NCBI RefSeq assembly: GCF_013346665.1
Contig: NZ_JABVBB010000028.1
Coordinates: forward strand, 115,074-179,073
Direction of reading: 5' to 3'
Length of the DNA: 64,000 nt
DNA from: Sulfitobacter maritimus
GTDB lineage: Bacteria > Pseudomonadota > Alphaproteobacteria > Rhodobacterales > Rhodobacteraceae
Part shown: positions 19,314 to 27,785 of the stretch, in pieces
Numbering within the stretch: the stretch's first letter is position 1
Layout of the letters: each line of letters starts with the position of its first letter
Translations under genes and position numbers: made by a program
The notes under the pieces: generated by a model
What the model saw: only the letters and a program-made list of their open reading frames with translations
Database searches by the model: none
What the model was told of the DNA's origin: nothing

Positions 19314-20306
19314 ATGAAACATGCAAGCACCCCCCTTCGTCCGACCCGCCGCGCCGCTTTGATCGGTGGTCTTAGTGCAGTCGCCTTTGCGGGTGTCGCC
19401 CCCGCCGCATTCGCCGCGACGGAGAGGCTCAAGGTTATCGCCACCACCGGCATGATTGGTGACGCGGCCCGCCGCGTGGGCGGTGATCTGGTTGAGGTCC
19501 GCGCGCTCATGGGATCGGGGGTGGACCCGCATGGCTACCGTCAGACCCGCAGCGACATCGTGGCACTGACCCGTGCTGATCTGGTGCTTTGGCACGGGCT
19601 TTACCTTGAAGCACAGATGGAGCGGTTCTTCGAGGATTTGCGCCGCAAACGGGCTGTGGTCGCGGTGGCCGAAGCGCTGCCCAAGGACGCGTTGCTGAGC
19701 CATCCGGACTATGAGGGCCGCTATGATCCGCACGTCTGGATGGACCCCACCGCATGGATCGGCGTCGTTGATGAGGTGACACGCGCGCTGACCGAAGCGC
19801 TGCCCACCGGGGCCGAGACATTTGCCCAAAACGCTGAAACCTACCGCGCTGAACTCAAGCAATTGGCCGCCTATGCCGCCGATACGCTGTCACAGGTGCC
19901 AGAGGACCAGCGCGTCTTGGTCACAGCCCATGACGCCTTTAGCTATTTCGGTCGGGCCTTCGGGTTTGAGGTGATCGGCATTCAGGGCATCTCGACCAAT
20001 AGTGAGGCAGGGTTGAACCGGATTTCCGCGCTGGTGGATGAACTGGTGACGCGCAAGATTGGAGCGGTATTTGTTGAGACTTCGGTCTCAGACCGCAACA
20101 TGCGCGCGTTGGTCGAAGGCGCGGCGGCGCAGGGGCATAGTGTCCAGATCGGCGGGTCGCTTTACAGCGACGCCATGGGTGCGCCGGACACCTACGAAGG
20201 CACCTATATCGGCATGATCGACCATAACGTGACCACCATCGCCCGCGCGCTTGGTGCACCAGTGCCAGCGGGTGGCATGAACGGCAAACTGGCCGAGGGA
20301 AGCTGA
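19314..20306 (+). CDS. Metal ABC transporter substrate-binding protein (Mn/Fe/Zn, cluster A-I)
   Basis: A 330-residue TroA/SitA-type periplasmic metal receptor. The N-terminus has a twin-arginine-like signal (TRRAALIGGLSAVAFAG, cleavage after AAFA near 34). Metal ligands typical of the family are visible: His in GVDPHGYRQTRSDI, His in YDPHVWMDP, Glu/Asp in the VFVETSVSDRNM region, and the C-terminal SDAMG region. There is no His-rich loop of the kind found in zinc-specific ZnuA, which favours Mn or Fe. The ATG has no ribosome-binding site and seems to be at the transcript start. First gene of a four-gene ABC operon. Confidence 0.92.
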   Translation: MKHASTPLRPTRRAALIGGLSAVAFAGVAPAAFAATERLKVIATTGMIGDAARRVGGDLVEVRALMGSGVDPHGYRQTRSDIVALTRADLVLWHGLYLEAQMERFFEDLRRKRAVVAVAEALPKDALLSHPDYEGRYDPHVWMDPTAWIGVVDEVTRALTEALPTGAETFAQNAETYRAELKQLAAYAADTLSQVPEDQRVLVTAHDAFSYFGRAFGFEVIGIQGISTNSEAGLNRISALVDELVTRKIGAVFVETSVSDRNMRALVEGAAAQGHSVQIGGSLYSDAMGAPDTYEGTYIGMIDHNVTTIARALGAPVPAGGMNGKLAEGS

Positions 20307-20309
20307 TCT

Positions 20310-21101
20310 ATGACACTTGAACTCGCCAGCAGCAAAGAGACCGTCACCGCTCGCGCCGACAGCCCTTTCGCGGTACGGGGGCTGACCGTGTCCTACGGAC
20401 AAAAACCCGCTGTCTTCTCTGTAGATATGACCGTTGAGCCGGGCAAGATGACAGCGATCATCGGTCCCAATGGCGCGGGCAAGTCGACACTGCTCAAGGC
20501 AGCCTTGGGCATCCTCACGCCGCTGGCGGGCACGGTTACCGTCTATGGTAAACCGGTCGAAGAACAACGCCACCGCATCGCCTATGTGCCGCAACGCGCC
20601 AGTGTGGATTGGGATTTCCCGACCCGCGTGATCGACGTGGTGTTGATGGGGCTTTACCCGCAATTGGGGCTTTTGGGGCGCGTCCGTCCGGTGCACCGCG
20701 CCCGCGCCAACGACTGTCTTGCCCGCGTTGGCATGGAAGACTTCGCCACCCGCCAGATCGGCCAGCTGTCGGGCGGGCAGCAACAGCGTGTGTTTCTGGC
20801 GCGCGCCTTGGCGCAGGGTGCGGATCTCTATCTGTTGGACGAACCATTCGCCGGGGTCGATGCGGCGACGGAAAAGGCAATCATCGCGGTGCTCAAGTCT
20901 CTACGGGACGCCGGAAAAACCGTTGTCGCGGTGCATCACGACCTGTCGACCGTGGCAGAGTATTTCGACAATGTTTTCCTGATCAACACCCACCGCGTGG
21001 CCGAAGGCAGCGTTGCAGAGGTGTTTCAGGCCAATCACCTGCAAGACGCCTATGGTGGCCGTTTGGCCGGAGCGCAGATGGATGCGCTACGACTGTCATG
21101 A
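20310..21101 (+). CDS. Metal ABC transporter ATP-binding protein
   Basis: A 263-residue ATPase of the Mn/Zn importer family. It has Walker A GPNGAGKST (about residues 52-60), the ABC signature LSGGQQQR (about 153), Walker B LYLLDEPFAG, and the switch His in VVAVHHDLS. It starts 3 bases after the binding-protein stop, and its own stop overlaps the permease ATG (ATGA). A short N-terminal extension precedes the first strand. It energises the two permeases encoded next. Confidence 0.95.
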   Translation: MTLELASSKETVTARADSPFAVRGLTVSYGQKPAVFSVDMTVEPGKMTAIIGPNGAGKSTLLKAALGILTPLAGTVTVYGKPVEEQRHRIAYVPQRASVDWDFPTRVIDVVLMGLYPQLGLLGRVRPVHRARANDCLARVGMEDFATRQIGQLSGGQQQRVFLARALAQGADLYLLDEPFAGVDAATEKAIIAVLKSLRDAGKTVVAVHHDLSTVAEYFDNVFLINTHRVAEGSVAEVFQANHLQDAYGGRLAGAQMDALRLS

Positions 21102-22303
21102 TCTGGGACGCGCTTTCGCTGCAACTGGGCTATAACGCCACGTTGGTGACGCTGGGGGCGACCCTTTTGGGTATGGCAGCAGGCGTTGGCGGGACATTTT
21201 TGTTTCTGCGCAAGCGTGCGCTGGTCAGCGACGCGATCTCGCATGCGACCCTGCCCGGTGTGGCGTTGGCCTTCATGGGGATGGTCGCGTTGGGCGGCGA
21301 TGGGCGCAACTTGATCGGCCTGCTGACCGGCGCGGCGCTCTCGGCGGCGGCGGGGCTGCTTTTGGTCTCATGGCTGAGCAATCGTACGCGACTGGCTGAA
21401 GATGCGGCGATTGGCTCTGTGCTATCGGTGTTTTTTGGACTGGGCATCGTTCTGCTGACCGTGATCCAAACCATGAGCGCGGGACGACAGGCGGGGTTGG
21501 AGGATTTTCTCCTCGGGTCCACCGCCGGGATGCTGCGCAATGATGCCTTGGTGATCGCGGTGGCTGCGGCCCTGACCTTGGCGCTGGTTCTGCTCTTGCG
21601 CCGCCCGCTGACATTGGCCTCTTTCGATCCAGAATATGGCACCGCCATAGGCCAGAACGTACCACGCACCGATCTTGCGATGATGGGGCTGGTGCTGGCC
21701 GTGACCGTGGTGGGGCTCAAGATCGTCGGGCTGATCTTGATCGTCGCGCTGCTGATCATCCCGCCCGTCACCGCGCGGTTTTGGAGCGAGCGGACCGACC
21801 ATGTGGTGCTGATCTCTGGCGCGCTTGGCGGTATCGCGGCCTATGTCGGCGCGGCGCTGTCGGCAGCGCAGCCGAACCTGCCAACGGGGCCAATCATCGT
21901 CCTTGTGGGCTTTGCGCTATTCGCGCTGTCGCTGCTGCTGGCGCCACAACGAGGGGCGCTTTCGGCATTGCTGCGGCATCGTCGCTACCAACGCCGGGTG
22001 CATCTGCGTCAGGGATTGCTGGCGCTGGCTCATGGGCAGCCGATCTACGAACAGCTTACCCTGCGACTGCTGCGGGCAGAGGGCTACGCGTTGCCAGACG
22101 GGGTGCCAACCAAAACAGGGCGCGGTCGCGCAGCCAAGGCGCTGCGGGATGAGACGCGTTGGCAGCTCATTCGCCGCGATCCGGCCTATGAGGTGGCGGC
22201 GCAGCAATACGACGGTCTGACCCCGATAGAAACAGTGCTGACCGCCGACCAAATTCGCGACATTGACAGCCGCATCGACATGCGCGGCAAGGGGGGCGCA
22301 TGA
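21098..22303 (+). CDS. Metal ABC transporter permease with C-terminal soluble extension
   Basis: A 401-residue protein. Residues of about 1-285 are an ABC-3 type permease (about eight membrane helices; DAISHATLPGVALAF and PPVTARFWSERTDHVV are family motifs). The remaining ~115 residues are cytosolic, basic and mostly helical (RRYQRRVHLRQGLLALAH, QLTLRLLRAEGYALPDG, GRAAKALRDETRWQLIRR), resembling a winged-helix, DtxR-like module. Extended permeases of this sort occur in alphaproteobacterial Mn/Fe transporters as I recall. The extension could sense or gate, but that is inference. The start is the ATG at 21098, overlapping the ATPase stop; longer in-frame upstream sequence is just antiphase coding of the ATPase. 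Confidence 0.92.
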   Translation: MIWDALSLQLGYNATLVTLGATLLGMAAGVGGTFLFLRKRALVSDAISHATLPGVALAFMGMVALGGDGRNLIGLLTGAALSAAAGLLLVSWLSNRTRLAEDAAIGSVLSVFFGLGIVLLTVIQTMSAGRQAGLEDFLLGSTAGMLRNDALVIAVAAALTLALVLLLRRPLTLASFDPEYGTAIGQNVPRTDLAMMGLVLAVTVVGLKIVGLILIVALLIIPPVTARFWSERTDHVVLISGALGGIAAYVGAALSAAQPNLPTGPIIVLVGFALFALSLLLAPQRGALSALLRHRRYQRRVHLRQGLLALAHGQPIYEQLTLRLLRAEGYALPDGVPTKTGRGRAAKALRDETRWQLIRRDPAYEVAAQQYDGLTPIETVLTADQIRDIDSRIDMRGKGGA

Positions 22304-23229
22304 GCGGTTCTGAATTCGTCCCCCTGTCGCTGGTGCCGATGCTGACCGGCATCTTTGTCGCCGTGGCCTGTGCTTTGCCGGGGAACTTCCTCGTCCTGCG
22401 CCGCCAAGCGCTGATCGGCGATGCGATCAGCCATGTGGTGCTGCCGGGGATCGTCGTGGCCTTTTTGCTCACGGGGATGGTGACGACATGGCCCATGCTG
22501 CTCGGTGCGGCTGGGGCGTCGATCATTGCCGTGCTCGCCATCGAAGGGGTGCGCCGCTTGGGCAAGATCGAAGCCGGCGCGGCGATGGGGGTGATCTTTA
22601 CCGCGATGTTCGCCGGGGGCGTGCTGCTGCTGGAGCAATCCGACACCAGCAATGTCCATCTGGACGTGGAGCATGCGCTTTACGGCAATCTTGAGAGCTT
22701 GATCTGGTTGGATGCAACCGGATGGGGGTCTTTGCTGGACCCCGAAGCCTTGGCCACAATTCCGGTCGAACTGCCGCGCATGGCGGTGACACTGCTTTTC
22801 GTGGCGCTGTTTACCGCGCTCTTTTGGAGACCGCTTAAAATCAGCACTTTTGACGAGGGCTTTGCCCGCACCATCGGTATGAAAACCGGGCCTTTGGGCC
22901 TTGGGCTTGTGATCGTTGCGGCGATTGCGGCGGTGGCTGCTTTCGACGCCGTGGGCAGTATCATCGTCATTGCCATGTTCATCTGCCCGCCTGCCGCCGC
23001 GCGGATGATGACCAATCGGTTGGAGCATCAAATCGCATGGTCGGTGCTTTTTGCCACGCTCGCTGCGGTGCTGGGCTATGTGCTGGCAGGATACGGGCCG
23101 CTGTGGATCGGGCTGCGAGATTCAGTCTCGGCGGCAGGAATGATCGCCACAGTTTCGGGGGTTATCCTTGGTCTGGCCGCGCTCTTTGGTCCACATCGAC
23201 ACCGTGGCACGGCGGCGCCCACGGCTTAA
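22300..23229 (+). CDS. Metal ABC transporter permease
   Basis: A 309-residue second ABC-3 type permease of the Mn/Fe/Zn importer, with eight to nine predicted helices. Motifs include GNFLVLRRQALIGDAISHVVLPG (seen at about residues 27-50), AAMGVIFTAMFAGGVLLLEQS, SIIVIAMFICPPAAARMMTN and LWIGLRDSVSAAGMIA. It overlaps the preceding permease by 4 bases (ATGA). Two different permeases imply a heterodimeric channel, as in SitCD/TroCD. Last gene of the operon; no T-rich terminator is obvious, but a GATTCG-rich segment follows. Confidence 0.94.
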   Translation: MSGSEFVPLSLVPMLTGIFVAVACALPGNFLVLRRQALIGDAISHVVLPGIVVAFLLTGMVTTWPMLLGAAGASIIAVLAIEGVRRLGKIEAGAAMGVIFTAMFAGGVLLLEQSDTSNVHLDVEHALYGNLESLIWLDATGWGSLLDPEALATIPVELPRMAVTLLFVALFTALFWRPLKISTFDEGFARTIGMKTGPLGLGLVIVAAIAAVAAFDAVGSIIVIAMFICPPAAARMMTNRLEHQIAWSVLFATLAAVLGYVLAGYGPLWIGLRDSVSAAGMIATVSGVILGLAALFGPHRHRGTAAPTA

Positions 23230-23231
23230 CC

Positions 23232-23289
23232 GAATCGCAATGATTCGTTTTTTGCGCCACTGATTCGATTTTGCTTTGACCTGTGATTC
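23232..23289. other. Cluster of four GANTC sites with imperfect repeats
   Basis: GAATC at 23232 and GATTC at 23242, 23262 and 23285 are four GANTC sites within 58 bases. Three lie in a repeated GATTCG-N-TTTTGC-like context, and the first two form an inverted repeat (CGAATC, 5-base loop, GATTCG). GANTC is the CcrM methylation site in alphaproteobacteria. The cluster overlaps a candidate promoter that reads towards mutL. Confidence 0.5.
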
Positions 23290-23305
23290 GGCTTGCGTCT
23301 ATACA
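23276..23305 (+). promoter_or_regulatory. Candidate promoter upstream of mutL
   Basis: TTGACC (23276-23281) and TATACA (23300-23305) are separated by 18 bases. The mutL ATG is 220 bases further on, giving a long untranslated leader if this is the start used. The last of four GANTC sites lies within the spacer (23285-23289). Support is only hexamer match and position. Confidence 0.35.
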
Positions 23306-23524
23306 GGGTATAACCTCCCCCGGAGACACCTTGTAACCGGGTCGCCCGCCGCTCTGATAAGACCGGAATAACAAAAGCACCAGTGCGCCGAGTAGACGAC
23401 CCAGAAGCGGATCGCCCCAGTCTTGGCGGCGGTCCGCTGACTTTCCTTTGCCCCTTTGATAAGCGTTCAACACGGCCCATTCGCATCTGGCAGAATCGCC
23501 GCGGGCCATGCTAGGTTTTGCGGT

Positions 23525-25396
23525 ATGGCCACACCAAACCCCAATATAGGCGAAAATCGCCCCGTTATCCGCCAATTGGATGATTCCGCAATCAACCGCA
23601 TCGCTGCGGGCGAGGTGGTCGAACGTCCGGCCTCTGCCGTGAAGGAGTTGGTTGAGAATGCCATCGACGCGGGGGCGCGGCGGATCACGGTGGAATATGC
23701 CGACGGCGGCAAGACGATGATCCGGGTGACGGACGACGGTTGCGGCATCGCGCCCGACGATCTGTCGCTGGCTCTGTCGCGCCATGCGACCTCCAAGATT
23801 GACGGCTCAGACCTGCTCGACATTCATACATTCGGTTTTCGCGGCGAGGCCCTACCGTCCCTTGGCGCGGTGGGTCGGCTGACGATCACCAGTCGCGCTG
23901 CGGGCTATGATGGCGCCGAGATCACGGTCGACGGTGGCCGCACGGGCGAGGTGCGCCCCGCCGCCCTCAACAGCGGCACCATCGTCACCCTGCGCGATCT
24001 TTTCTTTGCCACGCCTGCCCGGCTCAAATTCCTGCGCACCGACCGGGCAGAGGCGCAGGCGATTGGCGATGTGATCAAGCGGTTGGCCATGGCAGAACCC
24101 TTCGTGCGCTTCGTGCTGCGCGATGTCTCTGGCGATGGCAAAGGCCGCGATGTCTTCCGCGCCGAGGCTGAGCAGGGGGATTTGTTTGAGGCGTTGCATG
24201 GCCGTTTAGGGCAAGTGCTGGGCCGCGAGTTTGCCGAAAACGCGCTGCCCATCGATGCGATGCGCGAAGGGCTGCACCTGACGGGTTTCGCCGCGCTGCC
24301 AACCTATTCGCGTGGCTCTGCGGTGGCACAGTACCTCTTCGTCAATGGTCGCCCGGTGCGGGACAAGCTGCTGACCGGGGCGCTGCGGGGGGCTTATTTC
24401 GATTTCCTCAGCCGGGACCGCCACCCGGCAGCGGCGCTTTTCGTCGAATGTCCGCCGAGTTTGGTGGATGTGAACGTCCACCCGGCCAAGTCCGAAGTGC
24501 GTTTTCGCGATCCGGGGCTGGCGCGCGGGCTGATCGTCTCGGCGTTGCGGCACGCTTTGGCGGAGGCCGGGCACCGGGCCTCGACCACCGTGGCACAGGC
24601 GACTTTGGGCGCGATGCAGCCCGAACCGCAGGGCGCGCGGGTCTATCAGATGGACCGCGCCGGGATGCAGCGCCCCAGCCCCGCCGCACGCGAGGCCGCA
24701 TATCAGGCGCAAGCGCCGGGATTTGCCGAGACCGCTGGCGTTTGGGGGCGGGTCGAGGGTACGCCGATGTCTGATGCACCGGTTGCCGAAGCGCCGTCTG
24801 AGACATCCGCGCCGGACTATCCCCTCGGCACGGCCCGCGGGCAGGTGCATGAAAACTACATCATCGCGCAAACCGCCAATGGCATGGTCATCGTCGACCA
24901 ACACGCCGCGCATGAGCGCTTGGTCTATGAAAAGCTGAAGCGCCAGATGAACGACAACGGCGTCGCCGCGCAGGCGCTGCTGATCCCCGAGATCGTGGAG
25001 CTTTCTGCGAATGACTGCGCACGGCTGTTGGAATTGGCTGACGACCTTGCGAAGCTGGGTCTTGGCATCGAAGCCTTTGGCGGCAGCGCCATCGCCGTGC
25101 GCGAAACCCCCGCCATCCTCGGTACGGTTAACGCCCGCGCGCTGATCCTCGATGTGCTGGACGAGTTGGACGAGGGCGACAGCAGCAACATCCTGCAGGC
25201 CAAGATTGAAGCGATCCTGAGCCGCGTGGCCTGCCATGGCTCGATCCGCTCGGGTCGCTGGATGCGAGCCGAGGAAATGAACGCTCTGCTGCGCGAGATG
25301 GAGGCGACGCCGCACTCCGGCCAGTGCAACCACGGACGCCCCACCTACGTCGAGCTTAAACTTGCTGACATCGAACGGCTTTTCGGGCGCACTTGA
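23525..25396 (+). CDS. mutL: DNA mismatch repair protein MutL (endonuclease type)
   Basis: Links MutS mismatch recognition to strand nicking. 623 residues from the ATG at 23525. The N-terminal GHKL ATPase has [24 protein letters not shown] (split here over about 26-49), DDGCGI and [12 protein letters not shown]. The linker at about 340-460 is Pro/Ala-rich. The C-terminal domain has the endonuclease motif [12 protein letters not shown] (DQHA-x2-E-x4-E), [10 protein letters not shown] and the CNHGRP motif. These mark a nicking MutL, as expected in bacteria without MutH. An in-frame start 69 bases upstream lacks family support. Its stop overlaps the rmuC ATG by one base. Confidence 0.97.
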   Translation: MATPNPNIGENRPVIRQLDDSAINRIAAGEVVERPASAVKELVENAIDAGARRITVEYADGGKTMIRVTDDGCGIAPDDLSLALSRHATSKIDGSDLLDIHTFGFRGEALPSLGAVGRLTITSRAAGYDGAEITVDGGRTGEVRPAALNSGTIVTLRDLFFATPARLKFLRTDRAEAQAIGDVIKRLAMAEPFVRFVLRDVSGDGKGRDVFRAEAEQGDLFEALHGRLGQVLGREFAENALPIDAMREGLHLTGFAALPTYSRGSAVAQYLFVNGRPVRDKLLTGALRGAYFDFLSRDRHPAAALFVECPPSLVDVNVHPAKSEVRFRDPGLARGLIVSALRHALAEAGHRASTTVAQATLGAMQPEPQGARVYQMDRAGMQRPSPAAREAAYQAQAPGFAETAGVWGRVEGTPMSDAPVAEAPSETSAPDYPLGTARGQVHENYIIAQTANGMVIVDQHAAHERLVYEKLKRQMNDNGVAAQALLIPEIVELSANDCARLLELADDLAKLGLGIEAFGGSAIAVRETPAILGTVNARALILDVLDELDEGDSSNILQAKIEAILSRVACHGSIRSGRWMRAEEMNALLREMEATPHSGQCNHGRPTYVELKLADIERLFGRT

Positions 25397-26637
25397 TGGA
25401 GCTTGGTGGCACGAATTTGAACCTGTCTGATCCCCTGACCCTCGCAGCGCTCGCGGGGGCAGGGTTGCTGTTTTTGATCGTCATCCTACTCATCATGGCG
25501 GTCCGCGCCGCTGGCCGTTCGGCCCGCGTGGCGGCCCCTCTGGCGCAGCAGATGCGCGTGCTCGGTGGCCATGTGCAGCAGTTGGGGCAGGGGCAAGAGC
25601 AGTTGCGCGGCGGGTTGCAGATGGTCTCGGACACACAGACCAACACCCAAGCGCAGATGATGCAGAGCATGGAAGCGCGGCTGGCGCATGTGCAGCAGCA
25701 GATGCAAGACCGCTTGGCCGACAACGCCGCCCGCTCGGCGCGGTCCTTGGCCGAGATGCAGCAGCGCATGACCGAGACGCTGCACGGCTCGTCCAAACGC
25801 ACCACAACCAGCCTGACGCAGTTGCAAGAACGGCTCGCCTCTATCGACAAGGCGCAGGACAATATCACCAAACTCTCGGGCGATGTGCTGTCGCTGCAAG
25901 ACATCTTGAGCAACAAGCAGACGCGCGGCTCCTTTGGTGAAATTCAGTTGCGTGACATCGTGTCCAAAGCGCTGCCGAGCGACAGCTATTCGTTGCAAGC
26001 CACGCTTAGCAACGGCAAACGGCCCGACTGCCTGATCCACCTGCCCAACCCACCGGGGCCAATCGTGATCGACAGTAAGTTCCCCTTGGAAGCCTACGAA
26101 GCCCTGCGCCGCGCGAAAACCGAAGGGGAGACTCGCGCCGCCGCTCAGCAGATGAAAACCGCCGTGCGGGTGCATCTGAACGCGATTGCCGACAAATACA
26201 TTCTGGAGGGTGAGACAGCGGAAGGTGCCTTGATGTTCCTGCCCTCTGAAGCGGTCTATGCCGAGCTTCACGCGAACTTCCCCGAACTGGTCCGCGAAGG
26301 GTTTGAAAAACGGGTCTGGATCGTCAGCCCGACCACTTGCATGGCCACGCTCAACACCATGCGCGCGATCCTGAAGGATGCGCGGATGCGCGAACAGGCG
26401 GGCGCGATCCGCAAGGAACTGGGCAATCTGAACAAGGATGTCGAGCGGTTGGCAATGCGGGTAGGTAACCTCGACCGTCACTTCACCCAAGCGCGGCGCG
26501 ATGTCGAAGAGATCAAGGTCAGCAGCGAAAAAGCCGCCAAACGCGCAGGCCGTCTGCATAATTTCGACTTTGAAGAACTGGCAGAAGACAAAAGTGAAGC
26601 TATTGTTCCCCTAAGGACACCCGAAGGGAACGGCTGA
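25396..26637 (+). CDS. rmuC: DNA recombination protein RmuC
   Basis: A 413-residue RmuC family protein, named from limiting inversion at short inverted repeats in E. coli; it has a nuclease-like core. An N-terminal membrane helix (residues ~13-37) is followed by a long Gln-rich coiled coil (~45-160: QMMQSMEARLAHVQQQMQ and so on) and the conserved RmuC domain (KTRGSFGE-like QTRGSFGEIQLRDIV, IVIDSKFPLEAYE, FLPSEAVYAELHANF, VWIVSPTTCMATLNTM). The ATG at 25396 shares its A with the mutL TGA, so translation is coupled. A genome-maintenance pair with mutL is suggested. Confidence 0.95.
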   Translation: MELGGTNLNLSDPLTLAALAGAGLLFLIVILLIMAVRAAGRSARVAAPLAQQMRVLGGHVQQLGQGQEQLRGGLQMVSDTQTNTQAQMMQSMEARLAHVQQQMQDRLADNAARSARSLAEMQQRMTETLHGSSKRTTTSLTQLQERLASIDKAQDNITKLSGDVLSLQDILSNKQTRGSFGEIQLRDIVSKALPSDSYSLQATLSNGKRPDCLIHLPNPPGPIVIDSKFPLEAYEALRRAKTEGETRAAAQQMKTAVRVHLNAIADKYILEGETAEGALMFLPSEAVYAELHANFPELVREGFEKRVWIVSPTTCMATLNTMRAILKDARMREQAGAIRKELGNLNKDVERLAMRVGNLDRHFTQARRDVEEIKVSSEKAAKRAGRLHNFDFEELAEDKSEAIVPLRTPEGNG

Positions 26638-27651
26638 ATGAACGACGTGGATATTACCGGCATGACGCTGGAGGCGATGCAGATGCGGGCGGATGCTCTG
26701 CGCAAAGATATCCTCCAGACGCCGGTGGTTCCGCTCTCCTCTCCGATGGTAAGCGATGTGTTGGATGGTGCGCATGTGGCGCTCAAGCTGGAGTGTTTTC
26801 AGCATACCGGCACGTTCAAAGTCCGTGGCGCGTTGTCTGTCGCGCGTAGTCTTGATGATGACACGCGCGGGCGCGGCATCACGGCGGCAAGTGCCGGCAA
26901 CCATGCCATCGCGGCGGGCTGGGCCGCTGCCAAACTGGGCATCAGCGCCAAGGTCGTGATGCAAGACAACGCCAACCCCTTCCGCGTCGACCTCGCCCGT
27001 GCCACCGGGGCCGAGGTGATTATGAAACCGCCGGGTGCCGAGACATTTGCCGAGGCGGAGCGGTTGGTGCGCGAAGAGGGGCGGATTTTTATCCATCCGT
27101 TTGAGGGGCTGCATACCTCGCTTGGCACTGCTGGTGTGGGGCTGGAATTGATGGCGCAGGTGGCCGATCTGGATGCGGTTGTGGTCTCTGTCGGCGGTGG
27201 CGGGCTGATCAGCGGCGTGGCAGCAGCGGTGAAGGCGATCAATCCGGCCTGCCGGGTCTATGGTGTAGAGCCTCAAGGGGCCGACAGCATGTCGCAAAGC
27301 CTCGCCTCAGGCGCGCCCGTGACCATCGACAAGGTCGATACCATCGCAGACAGCCTTGGCCCGCCGATGGCATTGCCTTTCGGCCATGCGCTTTGCGCCG
27401 TTTACGTCGATGATGTGGTGACGGTCAGCGATGACGCGATCTGTGCAGGGATGGTGGTGCTGCAGCAGGCGGCGAAATTGGCGGTGGAACCTGCCGCCGG
27501 GGCGGCGATGGCCGGAGCGCTTGGGCCGCTGCGGTCGCAACTGGCAGGACGGCGTGTGGGGCTGATTGTCTGCGGTGCCAATATCGATACCGACAGCTAT
27601 CTGGGCCAATTAAGCCGCGGACAAGCGGCGCTCGCCAGTTTGCTGTCCTAG
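26638..27651 (+). CDS. PLP-dependent serine/threonine dehydratase-like enzyme
   Basis: A fold-type II PLP enzyme of 337 residues. The cofactor lysine is Lys61 in GTFKVRGA. The Asn-containing loop SAGNHAIAAGWAA and the phosphate-binding loop SVGGGGLISGVAAA are present, and ICGA-type VCGANID lies near the C-terminus. There is no C-terminal ACT domain, so it resembles catabolic dehydratases or serine racemase-like enzymes rather than feedback-inhibited IlvA. The substrate could be threonine, serine or hydroxyaspartate. Its ATG follows the rmuC stop directly with no gap, so it is in the mutL-rmuC transcript. Confidence 0.9.
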   Translation: MNDVDITGMTLEAMQMRADALRKDILQTPVVPLSSPMVSDVLDGAHVALKLECFQHTGTFKVRGALSVARSLDDDTRGRGITAASAGNHAIAAGWAAAKLGISAKVVMQDNANPFRVDLARATGAEVIMKPPGAETFAEAERLVREEGRIFIHPFEGLHTSLGTAGVGLELMAQVADLDAVVVSVGGGGLISGVAAAVKAINPACRVYGVEPQGADSMSQSLASGAPVTIDKVDTIADSLGPPMALPFGHALCAVYVDDVVTVSDDAICAGMVVLQQAAKLAVEPAAGAAMAGALGPLRSQLAGRRVGLIVCGANIDTDSYLGQLSRGQAALASLLS

Positions 27652-27785
27652 CCTACCGCGCGTTTTTGCAAGTAGCCTTGAGCCTGCGCGACTTTTTCCA
27701 AAAAATCGATCCAGCTTTGCAACTTTAACTCCCCTTTATCCGTGGCTGCCCCATATCCTATGCACCGGACCAGAGCAGGACCCCT

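Noticed and set aside
20609..21097. Upstream extension of the permease frame
   Set aside because: It is antiphase coding of the ATPase gene. The ATG at 21098 with a 4-base overlap is the better start.
23162..23485. Minus-strand frame with a hydrophobic stretch (GRLLGALVLLLF) in the gap before mutL
   Set aside because: Codon use is not coding-like and it runs into the end of the opposite permease gene.
27707..27712. CGATCC resembling the -35 of RpoE-type singlet-oxygen promoters upstream of 27786
   Set aside because: No matching -10 at proper spacing could be found, so it is not listed as a promoter.
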